DNA from: JAPOVO01 sp026708165
GTDB taxonomy: Bacteria; Chloroflexota; UBA11872; VXNJ01
DNA length: 64,000 nt
Reading direction: 5' to 3'
NCBI GenBank assembly: GCA_965208775.1
Contig: OZ242360.1
Location: 1 to 64,000, forward strand
Part shown: piece by piece, positions 54,001 through 61,356 of the stretch
How positions within the stretch are numbered: position 1 is the stretch's first letter
Layout: every line of letters starts with the position of its first letter
Position numbers and translations under genes: made by a program
The notes under the pieces: generated by a model
What the model was told of the DNA's origin: nothing
The model's database searches: none
Seen by the model: the letters and a program-made list of their open reading frames with translations, nothing else

Positions 54001-54541
54001 CGCGGTTGGATTCGATCTCTATTCACGAATGATCGGCGACGCGGTAGGCCAGGCCAGGGGCCTCGAGCCAAGCTCGAAATCCAGACCGACAGCGACAGTC
54101 GATCTGCCTCTCGACGCGCACTTGCCTGACGAATATATGGGAGGGTATGAGGCCAAAATCCGCGAATACCAGCGCCTGGCGCAAGTGGTAACTTTAGAAG
54201 AAACAGCCGAAGCGATAGAGAGTCTGCGCGACCGGTTTGGCGAGTTTCCGGAAACCGTGGCGAATCTGGCGTACGTGATCACCGTCAAGGCCAAGGCTTC
54301 CGAACTGGGACTAAAATCCGTGACGGCCTATGGGGGTGAGCTGCTAATCAGGCTCCCGAAAGACTTCGATCTGGACAGGAGCTCGATCAGGCAAGCCGCC
54401 GGCTCGCGGATCCGAGTTGGCACCATCGGGTTGTCCTGGGACGGATTCGAACGCGAACCGGATTGGCGTGCGACGTTGATGGATTTGCTGGACGCCCTAT
54501 TGGCTCGGCGCGGGCGAGCGCCGGTCGCAGCGACCGTTTGA
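51044..54541 (+). CDS. mfd: Transcription-repair coupling factor Mfd
   Basis: An 1165-aa DNA translocase that removes stalled RNA polymerase and recruits UvrA. The N-terminal UvrB-like modules include YSPMSISQSVLGERAAVLAE and FAVRGGIVDAFPPQ. The RNA polymerase interaction domain is DLQVGDHVVHVEHGIGRFEG (CarD-like). The helicase motifs are VCGDVGFGKTEVAVRAAFK (Walker A), VVIIDEEQRFGV (Walker B), LTATPIPRTLHMGL, RGGQIYFVHNRVQTIE and QLYQLRGRVGRAASQAYAYF. The C-terminal TRCF domain is present. Length is normal. The TTG start at 51044 overlaps the pth stop by 4 nt. Confidence 0.97.
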   Translation: MNLSGILAEVAETTSLNQALASALSENPATRIEIGDALKPVFIAALAGRSKRPLIVLTSDEARAREYARDIESWATGRTVRVFSDPDQPAYSPMSISQSVLGERAAVLAELAGHNTGSTTADASPPIVVSSVTAFMRRLTPVAEFRRHFLAIAPGQIVRPEDLTKRLAALGYRRNPLVEAPGEFAVRGGIVDAFPPQLDRPVRIDFFGDEIESVRFFDPESQRSLDDCPEFLLSSASEVPTWMGAEISSSLRELDLHTLRPEDRDVWSGHVEDLERGHYFDSAAFYTMSALPDAANLVEYCPDAIVVVDEKDMMIDAAMEYWRQSMETRKRLVRSGELPERFGSPLFEPDEIENAARAAEILLTSRPSPVTGATIVDSVTGFEAPERYAGRLQHLVSRLQASARSGWRTVLVSYQGLRLARLLNEQGLGAAMLDEFPQPLPASAVGIMRGTLSEGWVHQGAQLQVLSDSEIFGRSRTHRVRRHKKTVERTFLSDLQVGDHVVHVEHGIGRFEGIVMLAEVGGEREYLLLEYAKGSRLYVPVDQLWRVQRFVGMGEYKPKLSRLGSGEWERAKSKARSSARDIAADLIRIYSAREMAQGRAFEKDTVWQSEMEDAFAFTATPDQAQAISDVKSDMERARPMDRLVCGDVGFGKTEVAVRAAFKSAAEGAQVAMLVPTTILAQQHFDTFQERMGPYPIRIEMLSRFRSPKDQRKVVEGLADGSVDIVIGTHRLVQGDVKFKNLGVVIIDEEQRFGVAAKERFKKLRASVDVLTLTATPIPRTLHMGLIGVRDISVMQSPPEDRLAVKTYVAIFNDDMVRRAIRSEIARGGQIYFVHNRVQTIELVASRLRELVPEARFAIAHGQMPSAQLENVMVDFASGLHDVLVSSAIIENGMDLPNVNTLIVNECWMFGLSQLYQLRGRVGRAASQAYAYFLYTSEHRLTEEAQKRLQAILEASSLGAGFRLALRDLEIRGAGDLLGADQHGFANAVGFDLYSRMIGDAVGQARGLEPSSKSRPTATVDLPLDAHLPDEYMGGYEAKIREYQRLAQVVTLEETAEAIESLRDRFGEFPETVANLAYVITVKAKASELGLKSVTAYGGELLIRLPKDFDLDRSSIRQAAGSRIRVGTIGLSWDGFEREPDWRATLMDLLDALLARRGRAPVAATV

Positions 54542-54595
54542 GCGCCGGCCAGGCCGGGCAAGACTGTCACGCTAGAGAATCTAAGGAGACTGTAA

Positions 54596-56749
54596 CTGGC
54601 TACCAAGAGCGCCGCCCCGGTTAAGGGCAAGACCGCCGGCTCGGGCGCACGGCACAACCTAGTGGTCGTGGAATCGAGGGCGAAAGCCGACACGCTGCAG
54701 AAGTTCTTGGGCAGAGATTACAAAGTACTGGCTTCGATCGGGCACGTGCGTGACCTTCCCAAGGGATCGATAGGCGTCAACATAGTCAACGACTTCGATC
54801 CGCTGTACATCGTGCCGCGTGACAAGCGCAAGATCGTCTCACGTATAGGCGAGGCGGCCCGCAACGCCGAGTCGGTGATCCTGGCAACCGATCCCGACCG
54901 CGAGGGCGAAGCCATCGCCTGGCATCTCGTGGGGGCGGCGGGATTGGATCCCGCCAAAGTGCGCCGGGTCACATTTCACGAGATAACCGAAGAGGCTATC
55001 CGAGACGCCATGGACCATCCGGCGGACATTGACATGAAGCTCGTGGATTCGCAGCAGGCCAGGAGGATTCTCGACCGCCTGGTCGGATTCCAGATCAGCC
55101 CCCTGCTGTCGAAGGGTATCCCCGGCGCCAACAGCGCGGGGCGGGTGCAGAGCGTCGCCCTTCGATTTGTGGTGGACAGGGAGCGGGAGATCAAGGCGTT
55201 CGTACCGCGCGAATGGTGGTCGATCCGTGCGCAGTTTTCCAAGTCTTCAGATGATTCTCGCGTCTTTCCAGCCGACCTGGAGCCGTTAAAGGGAAAGCTG
55301 GAGATTTCCAGCAAGGCTCAGGCAGACGAGATAGTCGCCGGACTGGCGGGCGGGGACTTTGGAGTCTCCGACATCAAGGAGCGTACCTCCTCCTCGCGAC
55401 CGACGGCGCCGTTTACCACCGCGGCGCTCCAGCGAGCCGCCTCCAGCAGATTAGGGATGTCGCCATCGGCCACGATGAGCGTTGCCCAGCGGCTGTACGA
55501 GGGGGTCAACATCGGCACGGAAGGAGGCCAAGTAGGTCTCATCACCTATATGCGCACCGATTCGACGCAGGTGGCGCGAAGCGCGCAGCAGGAGGCCAGA
55601 TCCTTCATATCCGAATCGTTCGGCCGGGAACTAGTGCCCACGAGACCGCCGCTGTACCGGACAAAGAGCCGGAGCGCCCAAGAGGCGCACGAGGCTGTCC
55701 GGCCCACATCCGTATACCGAACGCCCGAAAGCGTCGCGCCATACCTGGACAGACGCCAAAACCGTCTCTACGAGCTGATCTGGCGGCAATTCGTCGGCAG
55801 TCAGATGAAGCCTGCCAGAATTCGACGCCTGACCGTACTCATCGAAGGGTCGAAACACGGCGAGTCGATCCCGTATCGATTTCGGGCCGGTACGAGCGAG
55901 ACCGTGTTCCAAGGCCATTTCCTCATTACACGAGCGGGAGCCAAGACAAACAAGGCCGAGGAGATCGCCCGGCAAGTCCTGCTCTCCCTGAACCCGCGCG
56001 ACGGACTGCTTGCGCGAAGCATCGACGGAATCCAGCACTTCACCGAGCCTCCGCCGCGATATACGGAGGCCAGCCTGATTCGGGAGCTGGAGGAAGGCGG
56101 TATAGGAAGACCGAGCACCTACGCACCTACCATCGATACGCTACGCAGGCGAGAGTACGTCGAAATCGAAAGGCGCACGCTGCGCCCCACCCCCCTAGGC
56201 GAGGCCGTTACCGATGCGATGGTGCGGCATTTCCCTGAGATCGTAGACAAGGCGTTCACGAGCCGCATGGAGTCGGACCTCGACCTGGTCGCCTCGGGAG
56301 ACCGGGGGCGGGTGGACTTCCTGAGCGAATTCTGGGGGGAGTTCAGCCCTACTCTCGCCACCGCGAGGGACAACATCCAACGCGTCAAAGCACCGGTCGA
56401 GGAGTTAGACGAGGACTGTCCGGAGTGCGGCGAGCAACTCATCATCCGAAGCGGACGGAGCGGCAAGTTCGTGGGCTGTTCCGGATATCCCGACTGTCGT
56501 TATACCAGGGCGGTTGGCATCGGCGTGCAGTGTCCCGAGTGTCAAGACGGAGAAGTCGTTGAGCGGCGCACGCGGCGAGGGCGACGACGCCGAAAATTCT
56601 TCGGATGCAACCGGTATCCCGATTGCGACTACGCAAGCTGGAAACGCCCAACCGGCGAGACCTGTCCGGTGTGCGGCAAGGTCTTGTACGCAGCGGGCCG
56701 CGGCAAGCTCGTCTGCGAAGAGTGCGGACACAAGAACGCCGCCGCGTAA
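54596..56749 (+). CDS. topA: DNA topoisomerase I, probable CTG start
   Basis: A type IA topoisomerase (717 aa from 54596) that relaxes negative supercoils. The Toprim part is VVVESRAKADTLQKFLG, with the acidic ATDPDREGEAIAWHL. The catalytic Tyr is in GLITYMRTDSTQVA, and EEGGIGRPSTYAPTIDTL is conserved. Three C-terminal Cys-type zinc ribbons follow (CPECGEQL, CPECQDGE, CPVCGKVL). A GTG at 54662 would cut off the first beta strand (HNLVVVES). The frame is open back to a CTG at 54596, immediately after an in-frame TAA, with AAGGAG 7 nt upstream. That CTG gives a sensible Lys/Ala-rich N-terminus (ATKSAAPVKGKTAG). No ATG, GTG or TTG lies between 54596 and 54662 in frame. Confidence 0.92.
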   Translation: MATKSAAPVKGKTAGSGARHNLVVVESRAKADTLQKFLGRDYKVLASIGHVRDLPKGSIGVNIVNDFDPLYIVPRDKRKIVSRIGEAARNAESVILATDPDREGEAIAWHLVGAAGLDPAKVRRVTFHEITEEAIRDAMDHPADIDMKLVDSQQARRILDRLVGFQISPLLSKGIPGANSAGRVQSVALRFVVDREREIKAFVPREWWSIRAQFSKSSDDSRVFPADLEPLKGKLEISSKAQADEIVAGLAGGDFGVSDIKERTSSSRPTAPFTTAALQRAASSRLGMSPSATMSVAQRLYEGVNIGTEGGQVGLITYMRTDSTQVARSAQQEARSFISESFGRELVPTRPPLYRTKSRSAQEAHEAVRPTSVYRTPESVAPYLDRRQNRLYELIWRQFVGSQMKPARIRRLTVLIEGSKHGESIPYRFRAGTSETVFQGHFLITRAGAKTNKAEEIARQVLLSLNPRDGLLARSIDGIQHFTEPPPRYTEASLIRELEEGGIGRPSTYAPTIDTLRRREYVEIERRTLRPTPLGEAVTDAMVRHFPEIVDKAFTSRMESDLDLVASGDRGRVDFLSEFWGEFSPTLATARDNIQRVKAPVEELDEDCPECGEQLIIRSGRSGKFVGCSGYPDCRYTRAVGIGVQCPECQDGEVVERRTRRGRRRRKFFGCNRYPDCDYASWKRPTGETCPVCGKVLYAAGRGKLVCEECGHKNAAA

Positions 56750-56890
56750 CCGTCCCAGGAGTGCTATTCTGTTAGCGGTCTTAGAGGCCAGAATTGTCAC
56801 GTCGCCGGACCAGCGGTCCCTGCCGGCCACTCTATGAGCCGGTCCCCGACTGGGTTGATTGCGGCGGAAGTTTGAAAGGGTGAAGAGTCA

Positions 56891-57955
56891 GTGGCGTCAG
56901 TCACAATGCAAGAGCTGCTGGAAGCCGGTGTCCACTTCGGCCACAAAACGCAGCGTTGGAATCCCAAGATGCGCCGGTTCATCTTCGGCGTTCGCAATGA
57001 AATCCATATCTTCGATCTTCAGCACACGGTCAGAGGACTGGATGAGGCCACCGAATTCCTCGCGGAAATCGTCGGCGCCGGGGGCCGGATCATCTACGTT
57101 GGAACGAAGCGGCAGGCTAAAGACACCATCCTGGCCAGCGCTGAAGAGAGCGGTCAGTTTGCCGTCACCGAGCGCTGGCTTGGCGGGACTCTGACGAACT
57201 TCGAGACGATAAAAACCCGCTTGCAGCGTCTGCGGGAGCTTCGATCGCGCTCCGAGGCGGGCGAGTTTGACGGTTTGACAAAACGCGACGCACAGGTTCT
57301 CAACATCGAAAAGACGAGGCTCGAACGAAAGATGGGCGGCATCGCCAACATGACCGCGCTGCCGCAGGCGATTGTGGTCGTCGATCCACGCAGAGAGCAC
57401 ATCGCGGTGCACGAAGCCAAAGTTTTGGGAATCCCAGTCATCGCTCTAACGGACAGCAACTGCGATCCCGACGACGTCGACATCATCATTCCGGGCAACG
57501 ACGATTCGATCCGGTCCGTCAGACTCGTCCTAGGCACGATTTCCTCCACGGTGGCGGATGCCTACCAAGCCTTTGAATCTCAGCGTGCCGAACAAGAAGA
57601 GATCGAACGGGCAGAGCGTGAGCGGTTGGAGAGAGTCCGCCGCGAGATGGCTCTCAGACAGCAAGGCGGCAGGGAAGCGATCGGGACGCCGGCGCGGGCG
57701 TTTCGCAGAGCGGCCGGCGGCGACCGCGCCAGAGGCGCCGCCCCCAAGAGCGCCCGGCCCGACGGCGGAAGGCCAGCTTCGGCGCCGCCTCGAACGGCCG
57801 GAACGGCCAAGGCCAAGTCTGGAGCGGGCTCGAAGCCAAAATCGGCCCGGCCCGCATCAAAAGCCGCCCCCAAATCGAGGTCGCGGGCCCCTTCGAAAGC
57901 GTCAAAGCCTGCCACCAAGCCAGCTTCCGCCGACTCTAAGCAAAGGGACGGATAA
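56891..57955 (+). CDS. rpsB: 30S ribosomal protein S2 with long C-terminal tail
   Basis: S2 of the small subunit, 354 aa. The core (about 1-235) shows TMQELLEAGVHFGHKTQRWN, FIFGVRNEIHIFDLQ, ERWLGGTLTNFETIKTRLQR and AVHEAKVLGIPVIALTDSNC. Residues 240-354 form a tail absent from typical S2: first a charged coiled-coil-like helix (EEIERAERERLERVRREM), then a low-complexity Ala/Lys/Pro/Ser region. The GTG start at 56891 has GGGTGAAGAG upstream. The 141-bp gap after topA includes a small GGACC-AGC-GGTCC hairpin that may belong to a leader. It heads the rpsB-tsf-pyrH-frr cluster. Confidence 0.95.
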   Translation: MASVTMQELLEAGVHFGHKTQRWNPKMRRFIFGVRNEIHIFDLQHTVRGLDEATEFLAEIVGAGGRIIYVGTKRQAKDTILASAEESGQFAVTERWLGGTLTNFETIKTRLQRLRELRSRSEAGEFDGLTKRDAQVLNIEKTRLERKMGGIANMTALPQAIVVVDPRREHIAVHEAKVLGIPVIALTDSNCDPDDVDIIIPGNDDSIRSVRLVLGTISSTVADAYQAFESQRAEQEEIERAERERLERVRREMALRQQGGREAIGTPARAFRRAAGGDRARGAAPKSARPDGGRPASAPPRTAGTAKAKSGAGSKPKSARPASKAAPKSRSRAPSKASKPATKPASADSKQRDG

Positions 57956-57961
57956 CCTCGA

Positions 57962-58450
57962 ATGCCTGAGAAGATTTCGATAACGCTGATCAAAGAGTTG
58001 CGACAGGCGACTGGCGCCGGAATCATGGCCAGCAAGCGCGCGATCGAGCAGGCGGACGGGGACGTGGACAAGGCGAAGGAAATCCTGAGGATGGAGGGCA
58101 TCGCCATCGCCAAGGCCAAAAGCGGGCGCGAGACGCGTCAAGGGCTTGTCGAGTCCTACATACACGTGTCCCGGCCCCTTGGGGCGTTGCTGGCCCTGGG
58201 GTGCGAGACAGACTTCGTAGCGCGAACCGACGATTTCAAGGCGCTGGCCAAAGACCTGGCGATGCATATCGCGGCGATGAATCCATCGAAGGTCAATGCC
58301 GACGACGAGGGCGACGGTGAGGCCCTGGTCAACCAGCCATACTTTCGAGACGGCTCCAAGACGGTGGGCGAAGTCATCGGCGACCTCATCGCCAGAACGG
58401 GCGAAAATATCCGGGTGCTAAGGTTTAGCAGGTTCGAGCTCGACAGCTAG
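57962..58450 (+). CDS. tsf: Elongation factor Ts, short form
   Basis: EF-Ts promotes GDP/GTP exchange on EF-Tu. This one has 162 aa: a UBA-like N-terminal domain (LIKELRQATGAGIMASKRAI), then the signature EGIAIAKAKSGRETRQGLVE and one core domain (VSRPLGALLALGCETDFVAR, LAKDLAMHIAAMNP). It lacks the second core subdomain and extra C-terminal parts found in E. coli EF-Ts, as in several other phyla. The ATG lies 6 bp after the rpsB stop, so the two are co-transcribed. Confidence 0.95.
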   Translation: MPEKISITLIKELRQATGAGIMASKRAIEQADGDVDKAKEILRMEGIAIAKAKSGRETRQGLVESYIHVSRPLGALLALGCETDFVARTDDFKALAKDLAMHIAAMNPSKVNADDEGDGEALVNQPYFRDGSKTVGEVIGDLIARTGENIRVLRFSRFELDS

Positions 58451-58473
58451 CCACTCCTGCCTCGATAGGGGGA

Positions 58474-59199
58474 ATGTTGAAAACCGCTAGTTATCAACGG
58501 GTCGTGCTCAAGCTCAGCGGAGTTGCGCTGGCGGGGGAATCGGGATTCGGCATTAGTCCATCCACAGTGTCATCGGTGGCGGCCCGGATCGTCCAAGCGC
58601 ACAAACTCGGAACGCAGCTTGCGATTGTTGTCGGCGCCGGCAATCTCTGGCGCGGCGAGCCGGCATCCGAGTCTGGAATGGATCGAGCCACCGCGGACTA
58701 CATGGGGATGCTCGCCACGGTGATGAACGCCCTGGCGCTGCAAGGGGCGATTGAAGCCCTGGGCGTCCCCACACGAGTGCAGTCCGCTATAGAGATGCGT
58801 GAGGTCGCAGAGCCTTACATAAGACGCCGGGCAATCGCCCATCTCGACTCGGACAGAATCGTGATCTTCGCGGCCGGCACCGGCAATCCCTTCTTTACGA
58901 CCGACACCGCCGCCGCCCTTCGAGCCACGGAAATCGGCGCGGAAGCGGTTCTCAAGGCCACTCAAGTGGACGGAGCTTACGATCGCGACCCACGTCTACA
59001 TCCCGATGCCGTCCGGTTCGACACCATCTCCTACATCGAAGCGCTGAACCGCAGTCTGAAGATAATGGATGCTACGGCGTTCAGCCTATGCATGGAGCAC
59101 AAGATGCCCATTATGGTTTTCAGGCTAGAAGACGACCAGAGCCTGATTCGAATACTCTGCGGTGAGCGGATCGGAACACTTGTCGGGGCTGAGTCATGA
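58474..59199 (+). CDS. pyrH: UMP kinase
   Basis: A 241-aa amino-acid-kinase-fold enzyme that phosphorylates UMP to UDP. It shows VVLKLSGVALAGESGFGI, the phosphate loop VGAGNLWRGEPASESGMDRA (often GGGN in others), the regulatory and UMP-binding ADYMGMLATVMNALALQ, and GTGNPFFTTDTAAALRA with KATQVDGAYDRDPR. AGGGGGA precedes the ATG. Its TGA stop overlaps the frr ATG (ATGA). UMP kinase is usually a hexamer, activated by GTP and inhibited by UTP (family knowledge). Confidence 0.96.
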   Translation: MLKTASYQRVVLKLSGVALAGESGFGISPSTVSSVAARIVQAHKLGTQLAIVVGAGNLWRGEPASESGMDRATADYMGMLATVMNALALQGAIEALGVPTRVQSAIEMREVAEPYIRRRAIAHLDSDRIVIFAAGTGNPFFTTDTAAALRATEIGAEAVLKATQVDGAYDRDPRLHPDAVRFDTISYIEALNRSLKIMDATAFSLCMEHKMPIMVFRLEDDQSLIRILCGERIGTLVGAES

Positions 59200-59753
59200 T
59201 CGACGACATACTTGAGGACGCCGGGCGTCACATGGAAACCTCGCTAAGCGTTCTAGATCGTGACCTGAATGCGATGCGAACGGGCAGAGCGCATGTTTCG
59301 TTGATCGAGAACCTTCCCGTGGAAGCCTACGGATCCACCATGCCGCTAATCGGCCTGGCCGGTCTCAGCGTTCCAGATGCGCGCCTGCTCGTCATTCAGC
59401 CTTACGACAAAAACACGATTCTCGATATCGAGCGAGCGATCATGAGTTCGAGCCTGGGCATCACTCCTTCCAACGACGGAACAGTGATTCGACTGCCGTT
59501 TCCGCAGCTGACCGAGGAGCGCCGCCGAGATCTCGTTCGCGTAGTCCGGCAGCGCGTCGAGGACGCGAAAGTGGCGATCCGCAACATTCGCCGCGATTCG
59601 ATGGACGATCTGCGTCAAGCGGAGAAGGAGAAGCTGTGCTCGCAAGACGAAGCCCGAAAGGGATCGGACGATTTGCAGTCACTTACCGACGAATTCGTCG
59701 AGAAGATCACGCAGACGGGCAAGCTGAAGGAAGCCGATGTACTTGAGGTCTGA
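59196..59753 (+). CDS. frr: Ribosome recycling factor
   Basis: A 185-aa RRF that splits post-termination ribosomes with EF-G. It shows METSLSVLDRDLNAMRTGRA, VEAYGSTMPLIGLAGLSVPD, IQPYDKNTILDIERAI, GITPSNDGTVIRLPFPQLT and ERRRDLVRVVRQRVEDAKVA. The long alpha-helical arm and its beta-rich insert are complete. The ATG at 59196 overlaps the pyrH stop by 4 nt. uppS follows 33 bp downstream. Confidence 0.97.
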   Translation: MIDDILEDAGRHMETSLSVLDRDLNAMRTGRAHVSLIENLPVEAYGSTMPLIGLAGLSVPDARLLVIQPYDKNTILDIERAIMSSSLGITPSNDGTVIRLPFPQLTEERRRDLVRVVRQRVEDAKVAIRNIRRDSMDDLRQAEKEKLCSQDEARKGSDDLQSLTDEFVEKITQTGKLKEADVLEV

Positions 59754-59786
59754 TCGAAGTCGAACCGGCGACACGCGAGTACGCAA

Positions 59787-60536
59787 TTGAGCGACGAGCA
59801 CGTACCAGCGGCGGCCACACCCGATCACGTCGCCATCATCATGGATGGCAACGGGCGTTGGGCCGAGAGCCGCGGTTTATCGCGCTCGGAGGGGCATCGC
59901 GCGGGTACCTTCAGAGTGAGGCCTATCGCGGAAGCGTGCATCGACGCCGGAATAGGACATCTGACAATCTACGCGCTCTCGACCGAGAACTGGTCGCGAC
60001 CGCGAAAGGAGATCGAGTTCCTGCTGAGCCTGCTGGGTGAGCGGCTTCGAGCCGAGCGCAAGGCCATCTTCGAGCACAGGATTCGAATCAGGGTATTGGG
60101 GTCCATGGCCCCGCTGCCGCCCGCCTTGCGGCTTGCCGTACGCGGAATGGAACGCGCTACCGCCAACTTCGACCGACTCACACTGAACATCGCGTTCAAC
60201 TACGGCGGGCGCTCCGAAATCGTGCGAGCGACGAAAGCAATCTTGCAAGACCGGATCGACCCCGAGGACATTACCGAAGATCTCTTCGAGAGATATCTGT
60301 ACACGACGGGCGTGCCCGATCCCGACCTGGTGATCCGAACGGCAGGCGAAATGCGATTGAGCAATTTCCTGCTGTGGCAGTCCGCATATGCGGAGTTTTA
60401 CTCGACGCCGGTTCTCTGGCCGGACTTCGACGACGACGAGCTACACAAGGCGTTGGAGGGATACGCCGGACGCTTGCGACGGTTCGGCGGCGTGACTTCG
60501 CGCAGCGGCGTAGCCAAACCGGTTGGCGAAGACTAG
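59787..60536 (+). CDS. uppS: Polyprenyl (undecaprenyl) diphosphate synthase
   Basis: A 249-aa cis-prenyltransferase that makes the C55-type lipid carrier for cell wall and glycan synthesis. HVAIIMDGNGRWAESRGL has the catalytic Asp and the pyrophosphate-binding Arg. LTIYALSTENWSRPRKEIEF, LTLNIAFNYGGRSEIVRA and PDPDLVIRTAGEMRLSNFLL follow, then WQSAYAEFYSTPVLWPDF. The RTAGE motif has Ala where Ser or Gly is common. The TTG start follows frr by 33 bp, and the end overlaps the cdsA start. Chain length cannot be fixed from sequence. Confidence 0.95.
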   Translation: MSDEHVPAAATPDHVAIIMDGNGRWAESRGLSRSEGHRAGTFRVRPIAEACIDAGIGHLTIYALSTENWSRPRKEIEFLLSLLGERLRAERKAIFEHRIRIRVLGSMAPLPPALRLAVRGMERATANFDRLTLNIAFNYGGRSEIVRATKAILQDRIDPEDITEDLFERYLYTTGVPDPDLVIRTAGEMRLSNFLLWQSAYAEFYSTPVLWPDFDDDELHKALEGYAGRLRRFGGVTSRSGVAKPVGED

Positions 60537-61350
60537 CCGGGAATTCACAGTTCGCAGCCTCTCCGCGGCTGTGCTCGCTCCCGCAGCGATCGGACTAGCC
60601 TGGCTGGGCGGCGTCTATTTGACCGCCGGCGTGGCCATGGCGGCCATAGTCGGCATCCTAGAACTACGCAGAATATCGGTCGCGGCCGGATGGGGCTTCG
60701 CCCTCGTTCCCGCACTGATTCTCGCAGCAGCTCTTATCGTTCGGCCTCAGCTAGCCGACGTTTACCAACCAGCTCTTTGTTTGGCGTCAGCGGTAGCAAT
60801 CGCACTGACGCTGGCTATCTGGCTGGCAACTCCACCGCGACGGCGGAACGCTATTGCCTGGCTCGCGGGCATTGCCGGCGCCGTCTACGTTGCCGGGCTT
60901 GGGTCCGCGCTCATATCGCTACGAGGACTGTCCGAAGGCTTCACATGGATTCTGGTCGCGTTCATCGGAACGTGGGCTTATGACACCGGTGGATATCTCG
61001 GAGGCAAGTTCTTCGGCAAACACCTGCTTGCTCCGCGAATCTCGCCGAAAAAGACCTGGGAGGGTGTGGTAGCCGGCGCCGCTGCGCTACTGATCTGTAT
61101 GGCTGTCTTCTCATTCTTCCTCAAAATCGAGCTCTGGCAGATCCCCATCCTTGCGTTGCTGGTGGCTGCCGCCGCTCAGATGGGTGATCTTTTCGAATCA
61201 GCCCTCAAGCGGACCGCCGGCGTGAAAAATTCGGGAGCGGTGATCCCCGGTCACGGTGGTATTCTTGATCGAGTCGACAGCCTGCTCGTGTCTGGACTGG
61301 TTGTCTATATCTACGCTTTGTTGGTTGCCAATGCCCAGTCTTCCGTCTGA
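60523..61350 (+). CDS. cdsA: Phosphatidate cytidylyltransferase
   Basis: A 275-aa integral membrane enzyme that makes CDP-diacylglycerol from phosphatidic acid and CTP. It has about eight hydrophobic segments. Conserved parts: VAFIGTWAYDTGGYLGGKFF, PRISPKKTWEGVVAG, QMGDLFESALKRTAGVKNSG and AVIPGHGGILDRVDSLL. The signature usually has Lys-Asp in RxxxxKD; here it is Lys-Asn (GVKNSG), a change at a residue thought to help bind metal. The TTG start at 60523 overlaps the uppS end by 14 nt. Confidence 0.93.
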   Translation: MAKTSREFTVRSLSAAVLAPAAIGLAWLGGVYLTAGVAMAAIVGILELRRISVAAGWGFALVPALILAAALIVRPQLADVYQPALCLASAVAIALTLAIWLATPPRRRNAIAWLAGIAGAVYVAGLGSALISLRGLSEGFTWILVAFIGTWAYDTGGYLGGKFFGKHLLAPRISPKKTWEGVVAGAAALLICMAVFSFFLKIELWQIPILALLVAAAAQMGDLFESALKRTAGVKNSGAVIPGHGGILDRVDSLLVSGLVVYIYALLVANAQSSV

Positions 61351-61356
61351 AAACCA

